Source of the DNA: Auanema rhodensis
Taxonomy: Eukaryota; Nematoda; Chromadorea; Rhabditida; Rhabditidae
NCBI GenBank assembly: GCA_964057225.1
Contig: OZ059896.1
Span: forward strand, 186,001 to 250,000
DNA length: 64,000 nt
Reading direction: 5' to 3'
A program made the position numbers and the translations under genes. Positions 9,784 to 21,770 of the stretch are shown piece after piece. The stretch's first letter is position 1. The number at the start of each line of letters is the position of its first letter. The notes beneath the pieces are model-generated. The model searched no databases. It was not told the origin of the DNA and saw nothing but the letters and a program-made list of their open reading frames with translations.

Positions 9784-11719
9784 AAAATTTGTTTTTAAAC
9801 TAATATGGACATGGGGAATCTAATTCTGAAAACCGCATCTCTTCATCTTTTACGTGAAGCGAGTTACATACCAAGTGCACATCACGTGTACATTTAATTA
9901 GCATAAATTAAAGTTCACGTAAATTTCAAAGTCATGGTTACCATGCACCAATATCAATAAAAATTTGTTTTTAGACTAATATGGACATGGGGAATCTAAT
10001 TTTGAAAACCGCATCTCTTTATCTTTCACGTGAAGCGAGTTACATACCAAGTGCACATCACGTGTACATTTAATTAGCATAAATTAAAGTTCACGTAAAT
10101 TTCAAAGTCATGGTTACCATGCACCAATATCAATAAAAATTTGTTTTTAGACTAATATGGACATGGGGAATCTAATTTTGAAAACCGCATCTCTTCATCT
10201 TTCACGTGAAGCGAGTTACATACCAAGTGCACATCACGTGTACATTTAATTAGCATAAATTAAAGTTCACGTAAATTTCAAAGTCATGGTTACCATGCAC
10301 CAATATCAATAAAAATTTGTTTTTAGACTAATATGGACATGGGGAATCTAATTTTGAAAACCGCATATCTTTATCTTTCACGTGAAGCGAGTTACATACC
10401 AAGTGCACATCACGTGTACATTTAATTAGCATAAATTAAAGTTCACGTAAATTTCAAAGTCATGGTTACCATGAACCAATATCAATAAAAATTTGTTTTT
10501 AGACTAATATGGACATGGGGAATCTAATTTTGAAAACCGCATCTCTTTATCTTTCACGTGAAGCGAGTTACATACCAAGTGCACATCACGTGTACATTTA
10601 ATTAGCATAAATTAAAGTTCACGTAAATTTCAAAGTCATGGTTACCATGAACCAATATCAATGAAAATTTGTTTTTAGACTAATATGGACATGGGGAATC
10701 TAATTTTGAAAACCGCATTTCTTTATCTTTCACGTGAAGCGAGTTACATACCAAGTGCACATCACGTGTACATTTAATTAGCATAAATTAAAGTTCACGT
10801 AAAATTCAAAGTCATGGTTACCATGAACCAATATCAATAAAAATTTGTTTTTAGACTAATATGGACATGGGGAATCTAATTTTGAAAACCGCATCTCTTT
10901 ATCTTTCACGTGAAGCGAGTTACATAGCAAGTGCACATCACGTGTACATTTAATTAGCATAAATTAAAGTTCACGTAAATTTCAAAGTCATGGTTACCAT
11001 GAAGCAATATCAATAAAAATTTGTATTTAGACTAATATGGACATGGGGAATCTAATTTTGAAAACCGCATCTCTTTATCTTTCACGTGAAGCGAGTTACA
11101 TACCAAGTGCACATCACGTGTACATTTAATTAGCATAAATTAAAGTTCACGTAAAATTCAAAGTCATGGTTACCATGAACCAATATCAATAAAAATTTGT
11201 TTTTAGACTAATATGGACATGGGGAATCTAATTTTGAAAACCGCATCTCTTTATCTTTCACGTGAAGCGAGTTACATACCAAGTGCACATCACGTGTACA
11301 TTTAATTAGCATAAATTAAAGTTCACGTAAATTTCAAAGTCATGGTTACCATGAAGCAATATCAATAAAAATTTGTTTTTAGACTAATATGGACATGGGG
11401 AATCTAATTTTGAAAACCGCATCTCTTTATCTTTCACGTGAAGCGAGTTACATACCAAGTGCACATCACGTGTACATTTAATTAGCATAAATTAAAGTTC
11501 ACGTAAAATTCAAAGTCATGGTTACCATGAACCAATATCAATAAAAATTTGTTTTTAGACTAATATGGACATGGGGAATCTAATTTTGAAAACCGCATCT
11601 CTTTATCTTTCACGTGAAGCGAGTTACATACCAAGTGCACATCACGTGTACATTTAATTAGCATAAATTAAAGTTCACGTAAATTTCAAAGTCATGGTTA
11701 CCATGAAGCAATATCAATA
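9784..11719 (+). repeat. 11-monomer block, copy 2 (1936 bp)
   Basis: Same eleven monomers in the same order as 4052-5987, offset 5732 bp. A private difference is ACATAGCAAG (normally ACATACCAAG) near 10926. In this copy the truncated monomer at 9684 sits directly upstream, whereas copy 1 follows full-length monomers. Confidence 0.88.
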
Positions 11720-12597
11720 AAAATTTGTTTTTAGACTAATATGGACATGGGGAATCTAATTTTGTGAACCGCATCTCTTTATCTTTCACGTGAAGCGAGT
11801 TACATACCAAGTGCACATCACGTGTACATTTAATTAGCATTAATTAAAGTTCACGTAAATTTCAAAGTCATGGTTACCATGAACCAATATCAATAAAAAT
11901 TTGTTTTTGACTAATATGGACATGGGGAATCTAATTTTGAAAACCGCATCTCTTTATCTTTCACGTGAAGCGAGTTACATACCAAGTGCACATCACGTGT
12001 ACATTTAATTAGCATAAATTAAAGTTCACGTAAATTTCAAAGTCATGGTTACCATGAACTAATATCAATAAAAATTTGTTTTTAGACTAATATGGACATG
12101 GGGAATCTAATTTTGAAAACCGCATCTCTTTATCTTTCACGTGAAGCGAGTTACATACCAAGGGCACATCACGTGTACATTTAATTAGCATAAATTAAAG
12201 TTCACGTAAATTTCAAAGTCATGGTTACCATGAACCAATATCAATAAAAATTTGTTTTTAGACTAATATGGACATGGGGAATCTAATTTTGAAAACCGCA
12301 TCTCTTTATCTTTTACGTGAAGCGAGTTACATACCAAGTGCACATCACGTGTACATTTAATTAGCATTAATTAAAGTTCACGTAAATTTCAAAGTCATGG
12401 TTACCATGAACCAATATCAATAAAAATTTGTTTTTGACTAATATGGACATGGGGAATCTAATTTTGAAAACCGCATATCTTTATCTTTCACGTGAAGCGA
12501 GTTACATACCAAGTGCACATCACGTGTACATTTAATTAGCATAAATTAAAGTTCACGTAAATTTCAAAGTCATGGTTACCATGAACTAATATCAATA
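11720..12597 (+). repeat. Five-monomer cassette, copy 1 (878 bp)
   Basis: Markers in order: TTTTGTGAACC+A122T; A14 deletion (175 bp) ending AACT; T93G (GGGCAC); C68T+A122T; A14 deletion (175 bp) ending AACT, here with CATATCT. Seven related cassettes follow to the right. This copy differs in its first monomer (GTGAAC, not GTAAAC). Like those at 31971 and 35311, it is followed by a GGACGTGGG monomer, which suggests that these three form one lineage. Confidence 0.82.
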
Positions 12598-13653
12598 AAA
12601 ATTTGTTTTTAGACTAATATGGACGTGGGGAATCTAATTTTGAAAACCGCATCTCTTTATCTTTCACGTGAAGCGAGTTACATACCAAGTGCACATCACG
12701 TGTACATTTAATTAGCATAAATTAAAGTTCACGTAAATTTCAAAGTCATGGTTACCATGAACCAATATCAATAAAAATTTGTTTTTAGACTAATATGGAC
12801 ATGGGGAATCTAATTTTGAAAACCGCATCTCTTTATCTTTCACGTGAAGCGAGTTACATACCAAGTGCACATCACGTGTACATTTAATTAGCATAAATTA
12901 AAGTTCACGTAAATTTCAAAGTCATGGTTACCATGAACCAATATCAATAAAAATTTGTTTTTAGACTAATATGAACATGGGGAATCTAATTTTGAAAACC
13001 GCATCTCTTTATCTTTCACGTGAAGCGAGTTACATACCAAGTGCACATCACGTGTACATTTAATTAGCATAAATTAAAGTTCACGTAAATTTCAAAGTCA
13101 TGGTTACCATGAAGCAATATCAATAAAAATTTGTTTTTAGACTAATATGGACATGGGGAATCTAATTTTGAAAACCGCATCTCTTTATCTTTCACGTGAA
13201 GCGAGTTACATACCAAGTGCACATCACGTGTACATTTAATTAGCATTAATTAAAGTTCACGTAAATTTCAAAGTCATGGTTACCATGAACCAATATCAAT
13301 AAAAATTTGTTTTTAGACTAATATGGACATGGGGAATCTAATTTTGAAAACCGCATCTCTTTATCTTTCACGTGAAGCGAGTTACATACCAAGTGCACAT
13401 CACGTGTACATTTAATTAGCATAAATTAAAGTTCACGTAAATTTCAAAGTCATGGTTACCATGAAGCAATATCAATAAAAGTTTGTTTTTAGACTAATAT
13501 GGACATGGGGAATCTAATTTTGAAAACCGCATCTCTTTATCTTTCACGTGAAGCGAGTTACATACCAAGTGCACATCACGTGTACATTTAATTAGCATTA
13601 ATTAAAGTTCACGTAAATTTCAAAGTCATGGTTACCATGAACCAATATCAATA
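12598..13653 (+). repeat. Six monomers between cassette 1 and the truncated pair
   Basis: The first (12598) carries GGACGTGGG and the third (12950) has ATGAACATG. Then come A122T/AACC, plain/AAGC with a GTTTG junction, and A122T/AACC, a trio that repeats 9156-9683. Confidence 0.7.
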
Positions 13654-13929
13654 AAAATTTGTTTTTAGACTAATATGGACATGGGGAATCTAATTTTGAA
13701 AACCGCGTTCACGTAAATTTCAAAGTCATGGTTACCATGCACCAATATCAATAAAAATTTGTTTTTAGACTAATATGGACATGGGGAATCTAATTTTGAA
13801 AACCGCATCTCTTCATCTTTCACGTGAAGCGGGTTACATACCAAGTGCACATCACGTGTACATTTAATTAGCATTAATTAAAGTTCACGTAAATTTCAAA
13901 GTCATGGTTACCATGAACCAATATCAATA
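13654..13929 (+). repeat. Truncated plus full monomer, 276-bp duplicon copy 1
   Basis: A 100-bp truncated monomer (13654-13753, junction 13706/13707, ending CACC) is followed by a T61C monomer with AGCGGGTTAC and A122T. The next 276 bases repeat the truncated+T61C pair. The truncation is the same 76-bp deletion as at 9684. Confidence 0.88.
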
Positions 13930-14205
13930 AAAATTTGTTTTTAGACTAATATGGACATGGGGAATCTAATTTTGAAAACCGCGTTCACGTAAATTTCAAA
14001 GTCATGGTTACCATGCACCAATATCAATAAAAATTTGTTTTTAGACTAATATGGACATGGGGAATCTAATTTTGAAAACCGCATCTCTTCATCTTTCACG
14101 TGAAGCGAGTTACATACCAAGTGCACATCACGTGTACATTTAATTAGCATAAATTAAAGTTCACGTAAATTTCAAAGTCATGGTTACCATGAACCAATAT
14201 CAATA
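13930..14205 (+). repeat. Truncated plus full monomer, 276-bp duplicon copy 2
   Basis: The second 100-bp truncated monomer here (13930-14029, junction 13982/13983, ending CACC) is followed by a T61C monomer ending AACC that lacks the GGGTTAC and A122T changes of its partner. The differing full monomers show that the pair was modified after, or during, duplication. Confidence 0.88.
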
Positions 14206-14381
14206 AAAATTTGTTTTTAGACTAATATGGACATGGGGAATCTAATTCTGAAAACCGCATCTCTTCATCTTTTACGTGAAGCGAGTTACATACCAAGTGC
14301 ACATCACGTGTACATTTAATTAGCATAAATTAAAGTTCACGTAAATTTCAAAGTCATGGTTACCATGAACCAATATCAATA

Positions 14382-16141
14382 AAAATTTGTTTTTAAACTA
14401 ATATGGACATGGGGAATCTAATTCTGAAAACCGCATCTCTTCATCTTTTACGTGAAGCGAGTTACATACCAAGTGCACATCACGTGTACATTTAATTAGC
14501 ATAAATTAAAGTTCACGTAAATTTCAAAGTCATGGTTACCATGCACCAATATCAATAAAAATTTGTTTTTAGACTAATATGGACATGGGGAATCTAATTT
14601 TGAAAACCGCATCTCTTCATCTTTCACGTGAAGCGAGTTACATACCAAGTGCACATCACGTGTACATTTAATTAGCATAAATTAAAGTTCACGTAAATTT
14701 CAAAGTCATGGTTACCATGCACCAATATCAATAAAAATTTGTTTTTAGACTAATATGGACATGGGGAATCTAATTTTGAAAACCGCATATCTTTATCTTT
14801 CACGTGAAGCGAGTTACATACCAAGTGCACATCACGTGTACATTTAATTAGCATAAATTAAAGTTCACGTAAATTTCAAAGTCATGGTTACCATGAACCA
14901 ATATCAATAAAAATTTGTTTTTAGACTAATATGGACATGGGGAATCTAATTTTGAAAACCGCATCTCTTTATCTTTCACGTGAAGCGAGTTACATACCAA
15001 GTGCACATCACGTGTACATTTAATTAGCATAAATTAAAGTTCACGTAAATTTCAAAGTCATGGTTACCATGAACCAATATCAATGAAAATTTGTTTTTAG
15101 ACTAATATGGACATGGGGAATCTAATTTTGAAAACCGCATTTCTTTATCTTTCACGTGAAGCGAGTTACATACCAAGTGCACATCACGTGTACATTTAAT
15201 TAGCATAAATTAAAGTTCACGTAAAATTCAAAGTCATGGTTACCATGAACCAATATCAATAAAAATTTGTTTTTAGACTAATATGGACATGGGGAATCTA
15301 ATTTTGAAAACCGCATCTCTTTATCTTTCACGTGAAGCGAGTTACATACCAAGTGCACATCACGTGTACATTTAATTAGCATAAATTAAAGTTCACGTAA
15401 ATTTCAAAGTCATGGTTACCATGAAGCAATATCAATAAAAATTTGTATTTAGACTAATATGGACATGGGGAATCTAATTTTGAAAACCGCATCTCTTTAT
15501 CTTTCACGTGAAGCGAGTTACATACCAAGTGCACATCACGTGTACATTTAATTAGCATAAATTAAAGTTCACGTAAAATTCAAAGTCATGGTTACCATGA
15601 ACCAATATCAATAAAAATTTGTTTTTAGACTAATATGGACATGGGGAATCTAATTTTGAAAACCGCATCTCTTTATCTTTCACGTGAAGCGAGTTACATA
15701 CCAAGTGCACATCACGTGTACATTTAATTAGCATAAATTAAAGTTCACGTAAATTTCAAAGTCATGGTTACCATGAAGCAATATCAATAAAAATTTGTTT
15801 TTAGACTAATATGGACATGGGGAATCTAATTTTGAAAACCACATCTCTTTATCTTTCACGTGAAGCGAGTTACATACCAAGTGCACATCACGTGTACATT
15901 TAATTAGCATAAATTAAAGTTCACGTAAAATTCAAAGTCATGGTTACCATGAACCAATATCAATAAAAATTTGTTTTTAGACTAATATGGACATGGGGAA
16001 TCTAATTTTGAAAACCGCATCTCTTTATCTTTCACGTGAAGCGAGTTACATACCAAGTGCACATCACGTGTACATTTAATTAGCATAAATTGAAGTTCAC
16101 GTAAATTTCAAAGTCATGGTTACCATGAAGCAATATCAATA
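14382..16141 (+). repeat. 11-monomer block, copy 3 with one monomer lost (1760 bp)
   Basis: Ten monomers follow the 4052-5987 order, but the plain CACC monomer in second place is absent. The two monomers upstream (14030-14381) match 3700-4051. Private changes near the right end, AACCACATC at 15790 and AATTGAAG at 15966, are found again at 22299 and 22475 and so tie this copy to the later large duplication. Confidence 0.85.
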
Positions 16142-19100
16142 AAAATTTGTTTTTAGACTAATATGGACATGGGGAATCTAATTTTGAAAACCGCATCTCT
16201 TTATCTTTCACGTGAAGCGAGTTACATACCAAGTGCACATCACGTGTACATTTAATTAGCATTAATTAAAGTTCACGTAAATTTCAAAGTCATGGTTACC
16301 ATGAACCAATATCAATAAAAATTTGTTTTTAGACTAATATGGACATGGGGAATCTAATTTTGAAAACCGCATCTCTTTATCTTTCACGTGAAGCGAGTTA
16401 CATACCAAGTGCACATCACGTGTACATTTAATTAGCATAAATTAAAGTTCACGTAAATTTCAAAGTCATGGTTACCATGAAGCAATATCAATAAAAATTT
16501 GTTTTTAGACTAATATGGACATGGGGAATCTAATTTTGAAAACCGCATCTCTTTATCTTTCACGTGAAGCGAGTTACATACCAAGTGCACATCACGTGTA
16601 CATTTAATTAGCATTAATTAAAGTTCACGTAAATTTCAAAGTCATGGTTACCATGAACCAATATCAATAAAAATTTGTTTTTAGACTAATATGGACATGG
16701 GGAATCTAATTTTGAAAACCGCATCTCTTTATCTTTCACGTGAAGCGAGTTACATACCAAGAGCACATCACGTGTACATTTAATTAGCATAAATTAAAGT
16801 TCACGTAAATTTCAAAGTCATGGTTACCATGAAGCAATATCAATAAAAATTTGTTTTTAGACTAATATGGACATGGGGAATCTAATTTTGAAAACCGCAT
16901 CTCTTTATCTTTCACGTGAAGCGAGTTACATACCAAGTGCACACCACGTGTACATTTAATTAGCATAAATTAAAGTTCACGTAAATTTCAAAGTCATGGT
17001 TACCATGAACCAATATCAATAAAAATTTGTTTTTAGACTAATATGGACATGGGGAATCTAATTTTGAAAACCACATCTCTTTATCTTTCACGTGAAGCGA
17101 GTTACATACCAAGAGCACATCACGTGTACATTTAATTAGCATTAATTAAAGTTCACGTAAATTTCAAAGTCATGGTTACCATGAACCAATATCAATAAAA
17201 ATTTGTTTTTAGACTAATATGGACATGGGGAATCTAATTTTGAAAACCGCATCTCTTTATCTTTCACGTGAAGCGAGTTACATACCAAGTGCACATCACG
17301 TGTACATTTAATTAGCATAAATTAAAGTTCACGTAAATTTCAAAGTCATGGTTACAATGAACCAATATCAATAAAAATTTGTTTTTAGACTAATATGGAC
17401 ATGGGGAATCTAATTTTGAAAACCGCATTTCTTTATCTTTCACGTGAAGCGAGTTACATACCAAGAGCACATCACGTGTACATTTAATTAGCATAAATTA
17501 AAGTTCACGTAAATTTCAAAGTCATGGTTACCATGAAGCAATATCAATAAAAATTTGTTTTTAGACTAATATGGACATGGGGAATCTAATTTTGAAAACC
17601 GCATCTCTTTATCTTTCACGTGAAGCGAGTTACATACCAAGTGCACATCACGTGTACATTTAATTAGCATAAATTAAAGTTCACGTAAATTTCAAAGTCA
17701 TGGTTACCATGAAGCAATATCAATAAAAATTTGTTTTTAGACTAATATGGACATGGGGAATCTAATTTTGAAAACCGCATCTCTTTATCTTTCACGTGAA
17801 GCGAGTTACATACCAAGTGCACATCACGTGTACATTTAATTAGCATTAATTAAAGTTCACGTAAATTTCAAAGTCATGGTTACCATGAACCAATATCAAT
17901 AAAAATTTGTTTTTAGACTAATATGGACATGGGGAATCTAATTTTGAAAACCGCATCTCTTTATCTTTCACGTGAAGCGAGTTACATACCAAGTGCACAT
18001 CACGTGTACATTTAATTAGCATAAATTAAAGTTCACGTAAATTTCAAAGTCATGGTTACCATGAAGCAATATCAATAAAAGTTTGTTTTTAGACTAATAT
18101 GGACATGGGGAATCTAATTTTGAAAACCGCATCTCTTTATCTTTCACGTGAAGCGAGTTACATACCAAGTGCACATCACGTGTACATTTAATTAGCATAA
18201 ATTAAAGTTCACGTAAATTTCAAAGTCATGGTTACCATGAAGCAATATCAATAAAAGTTTGTTTTTAGACTAATATGGACATGGGGAATCTAATTTTGAA
18301 AACCGCATCTCTTTATCTTTCACGTGAAGCGAGTTACATACCAAGTGCACATCACGTGTACATTTAATTAGCATTAATTAAAGTTCACGTAAATTTCAAA
18401 GTCATGGTTACCATGAACCAATATCAATAAAAATTTGTTTTTAGACTAATATGGACATGGGGAATCTAATTTTGAAAACCGCATCTCTTTATCTTTCACG
18501 TGAAGCGAGTTACATACCAAGTGCACATCACGTGTACATTTAATTAGCATAAATTAAAGTTCACGTAAATTTCAAAGTCATGGTTACCATGAAGCAATAT
18601 CAATAAAAATTTGTTTTTAGACTAATATGGACATGGGGAATCTAATTTTGTAAACCGCATCTCTTTATCTTTCACGTGAAGCGAGTTACATACCAAGTGC
18701 ACATCACGTGTACATTTAATTAGCATTAATTAAAGTTCACGTAAATTTCAAAGTCATGGTTACCATGAACCAATATCAATAAAAATTTGTTTTTGACTAA
18801 TATGGACATGGGGAATCTAATTTTGAAAACCGCATCTCTTTATCTTTCACGTGAAGCGAGTTACATACCAAGTGCACATCACGTGTACATTTAATTAGCA
18901 TAAATTAAAGTTCACGTAAATTTCAAAGTCATGGTTACCATGAACTAGTATCAATAAAAATTTGTTTTTAGACTAATATGGACATGGGGAATCTAATTTT
19001 GAAAACCGCATCTCTTTATCTTTCACGTGAAGCGAGTTACATACCAAGGGCACATCACGTGTACATTTAATTAGCATAAATTAAAGTTCACGTAAATTTC

Positions 19101-20187
19101 AAAGTCATGGTTACCATGAACCAATATCAATAAAAATTTGTTTTTAGACTAATATGGACATGGGGAATCTAATTTTGAAAACCGCATCTCTTTATCTTTT
19201 ACGTGAAGCGAGTTACATACCAAGTGCACATCACGTGTACATTTAATTAGCATTAATTAAAGTTCACGTAAATTTCAAAGTCATGGTTACCATGAACCAA
19301 TATCAATAAAAATTTGTTTTTGACTAATATGGACATGGGGAATCTAATTTTGAAAACCGCATCTCTTTATCTTTCACGTGAAGCGAGTTACATACCAAGT
19401 GCACATCACGTGTACATTTAATTAGCATAAATTAAAGTTCACGTAAATTTCAAAGTCATGGTTACCATGAACCAATATCAATAAAAATTTGTTTTTAGAC
19501 TAATATGGACATGGGGAATCTAATTTTGAAAACCGCATCTCTTTATCTTTCACGTGAAGCGAGTTACATACCAAGAGCACATCACGTGTACATTTAATTA
19601 GCATTAATTAAAGTTCACGTAAATTTCAAAGTCATGGTTACCATGAACCAATATCAATAAAAATTTGTTTTTAGACTAATATGGACATGGGGAATCTAAT
19701 TTTGAAAACCGCATCTCTTTATCTTTCACGTGAAGCGAGTTACATACCAAGTGCACATCACGTGTACATTTAATTAGCATAAATTAAAGTTCACGTAAAT
19801 TTCAAAGTCATGGTTACAATGAACCAATATCAATAAAAATTTGTTTTTAGACTAATATGGACATGGGGAATCTAATTTTGAAAACCGCATTTCTTTATCT
19901 TTCACGTGAAGCGAGTTACATACCAAGAGCACATCACGTGTACATTTAATTAGCATAAATTAAAGTTCACGTAAATTTCAAAGTCATGGTTACCATGAAG
20001 CAATATCAATAAAAATTTGTTTTTAGACTAATATGGACATGGGGAATCTAATTTTGAAAACCGCATCTCTTTATCTTTCACGTGAAGCGAGTTACATACC
20101 AAGTGCACATCACGTGTACATTTAATTAGCATAAATTAAAGTTCACGTAAATTTCAAAGTCATGGTTACCATGAAGCAATATCAATA
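15262..20187 (+). repeat. Large duplication, copy 1 (about 4.9 kb)
   Basis: This run of 28 monomers has the same marker order as 21771-26344: AAGC; T10A+T141A; AAGC; CCACATC+T141A; TTGAAG; A122T; then T93A, ACAATG and CATTTCT+T93A monomers; the five-monomer cassette; and again T93A+A122T, ACAATG, CATTTCT. It overlaps the end of the 11-monomer block and includes cassette copy 2. It has two monomers more than copy 2: an A122T/AACC monomer (16494) and one of two tandem AAGC/GTTTG monomers (17902 or 18078). Confidence 0.8.
18606..19483 (+). repeat. Five-monomer cassette, copy 2
   Basis: GTAAAC+A122T; A14 deletion ending AACTAG; T93G; C68T+A122T; A14 deletion ending AACC. The AACTAG junction (making ACTAGT) distinguishes copies 2 to 6 from copies 1, 7 and 8. 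Confidence 0.85.
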
Positions 20188-21243
20188 AAAATTTGTTTTT
20201 AGACTAATATGGACATGGGGAATCTAATTTTGAAAACCGCATCTCTTTATCTTTCACGTGAAGCGAGTTACATACCAAGTGCACATCACGTGTACATTTA
20301 ATTAGCATTAATTAAAGTTCACGTAAATTTCAAAGTCATGGTTACCATGAACCAATATCAATAAAAATTTGTTTTTAGACTAATATGGACATGGGGAATC
20401 TAATTTTGAAAACCGCATCTCTTTATCTTTCACGTGAAGCGAGTTACATACCAAGTGCACATCACGTGTACATTTAATTAGCATAAATTAAAGTTCACGT
20501 AAATTTCAAAGTCATGGTTACCATGAAGCAATATCAATAAAAATTTGTTTTTAGACTAATATGGACATGGGGAATCTAATTTTGTAAACCGCATCTCTTT
20601 ATCTTTCACGTGAAGCGAGTTACATACCAAGTGCACATCACGTGTACATTTAATTAGCATTAATTAAAGTTCACGTAAATTTCAAAGTCATGGTTACCAT
20701 GAACCAATATCAATAAAAATTTGTTTTTAGACTAATATGGACATGGGGAATCTAATTTTGAAAACCGCATCTCTTTATCTTTCACGTGAAGCGAGTTACA
20801 TACCAAGTGCACATCACGTGTACATTTAATTAGCATAAATTAAAGTTCACGTAAATTTCAAAGTCATGGTTACCATGAAGCAATATCAATAAAAGTTTGT
20901 TTTTAGACTAATATGGACATGGGGAATCTAATTTTGAAAACCGCATCTCTTTATCTTTCACGTGAAGCGAGTTACATACCAAGTGCACATCACGTGTACA
21001 TTTAATTAGCATTAATTAAAGTTCACGTAAATTTCAAAGTCATGGTTACCATGAACCAATATCAATAAAAATTTGTTTTTAGACTAATATGGACATGGGG
21101 AATCTAATTTTGAAAACCGCATCTCTTTATCTTTCACGTGAAGCGAGTTACATACCAAGTGCACATCACGTGTACATTTAATTAGCATAAATTAAAGTTC
21201 ACGTAAATTTCAAAGTCATGGTTACCATGAAGCAATATCAATA
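20188..21243 (+). repeat. Alternating A122T and AAGC monomers
   Basis: Six monomers alternate A122T/AACC with plain/AAGC, a 352-bp dimeric pattern. The one at 20540 also carries GTAAAC and the AAGC monomer at 20716 has the GTTTG junction. They lead into the partial cassette at 21244. Confidence 0.75.
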
Positions 21244-21770
21244 AAAATTTGTTTTTAGACTAATATGGACATGGGGAATCTAATTTTGTAAACCGCATCT
21301 CTTTATCTTTCACGTGAAGCGAGTTACATACCAAGTGCACATCACGTGTACATTTAATTAGCATTAATTAAAGTTCACGTAAATTTCAAAGTCATGGTTA
21401 CCATGAACCAATATCAATAAAAATTTGTTTTTGACTAATATGGACATGGGGAATCTAATTTTGAAAACCGCATCTCTTTATCTTTCACGTGAAGCGAGTT
21501 ACATACCAAGTGCACATCACGTGTACATTTAATTAGCATAAATTAAAGTTCACGTAAATTTCAAAGTCATGGTTACCATGAACTAGTATCAATAAAAATT
21601 TGTTTTTAGACTAATATGGACATGGGGAATCTAATTTTGAAAACCGCATCTCTTTATCTTTCACGTGAAGCGAGTTACATACCAAGGGCACATCACGTGT
21701 ACATTTAATTAGCATAAATTAAAGTTCACGTAAATTTCAAAGTCATGGTTACCATGAACCAATATCAATA
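21244..21770 (+). repeat. Partial cassette, copy 3 (first three monomers)
   Basis: GTAAAC+A122T, A14 deletion with AACTAG, and T93G are present. The C68T+A122T and second A14-deletion monomers are missing. The sequence instead switches at about 21771 into an AAGC monomer that begins the second large-duplication copy, so a recombination junction lies in or near the monomers at 21595-21946. Confidence 0.82.
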
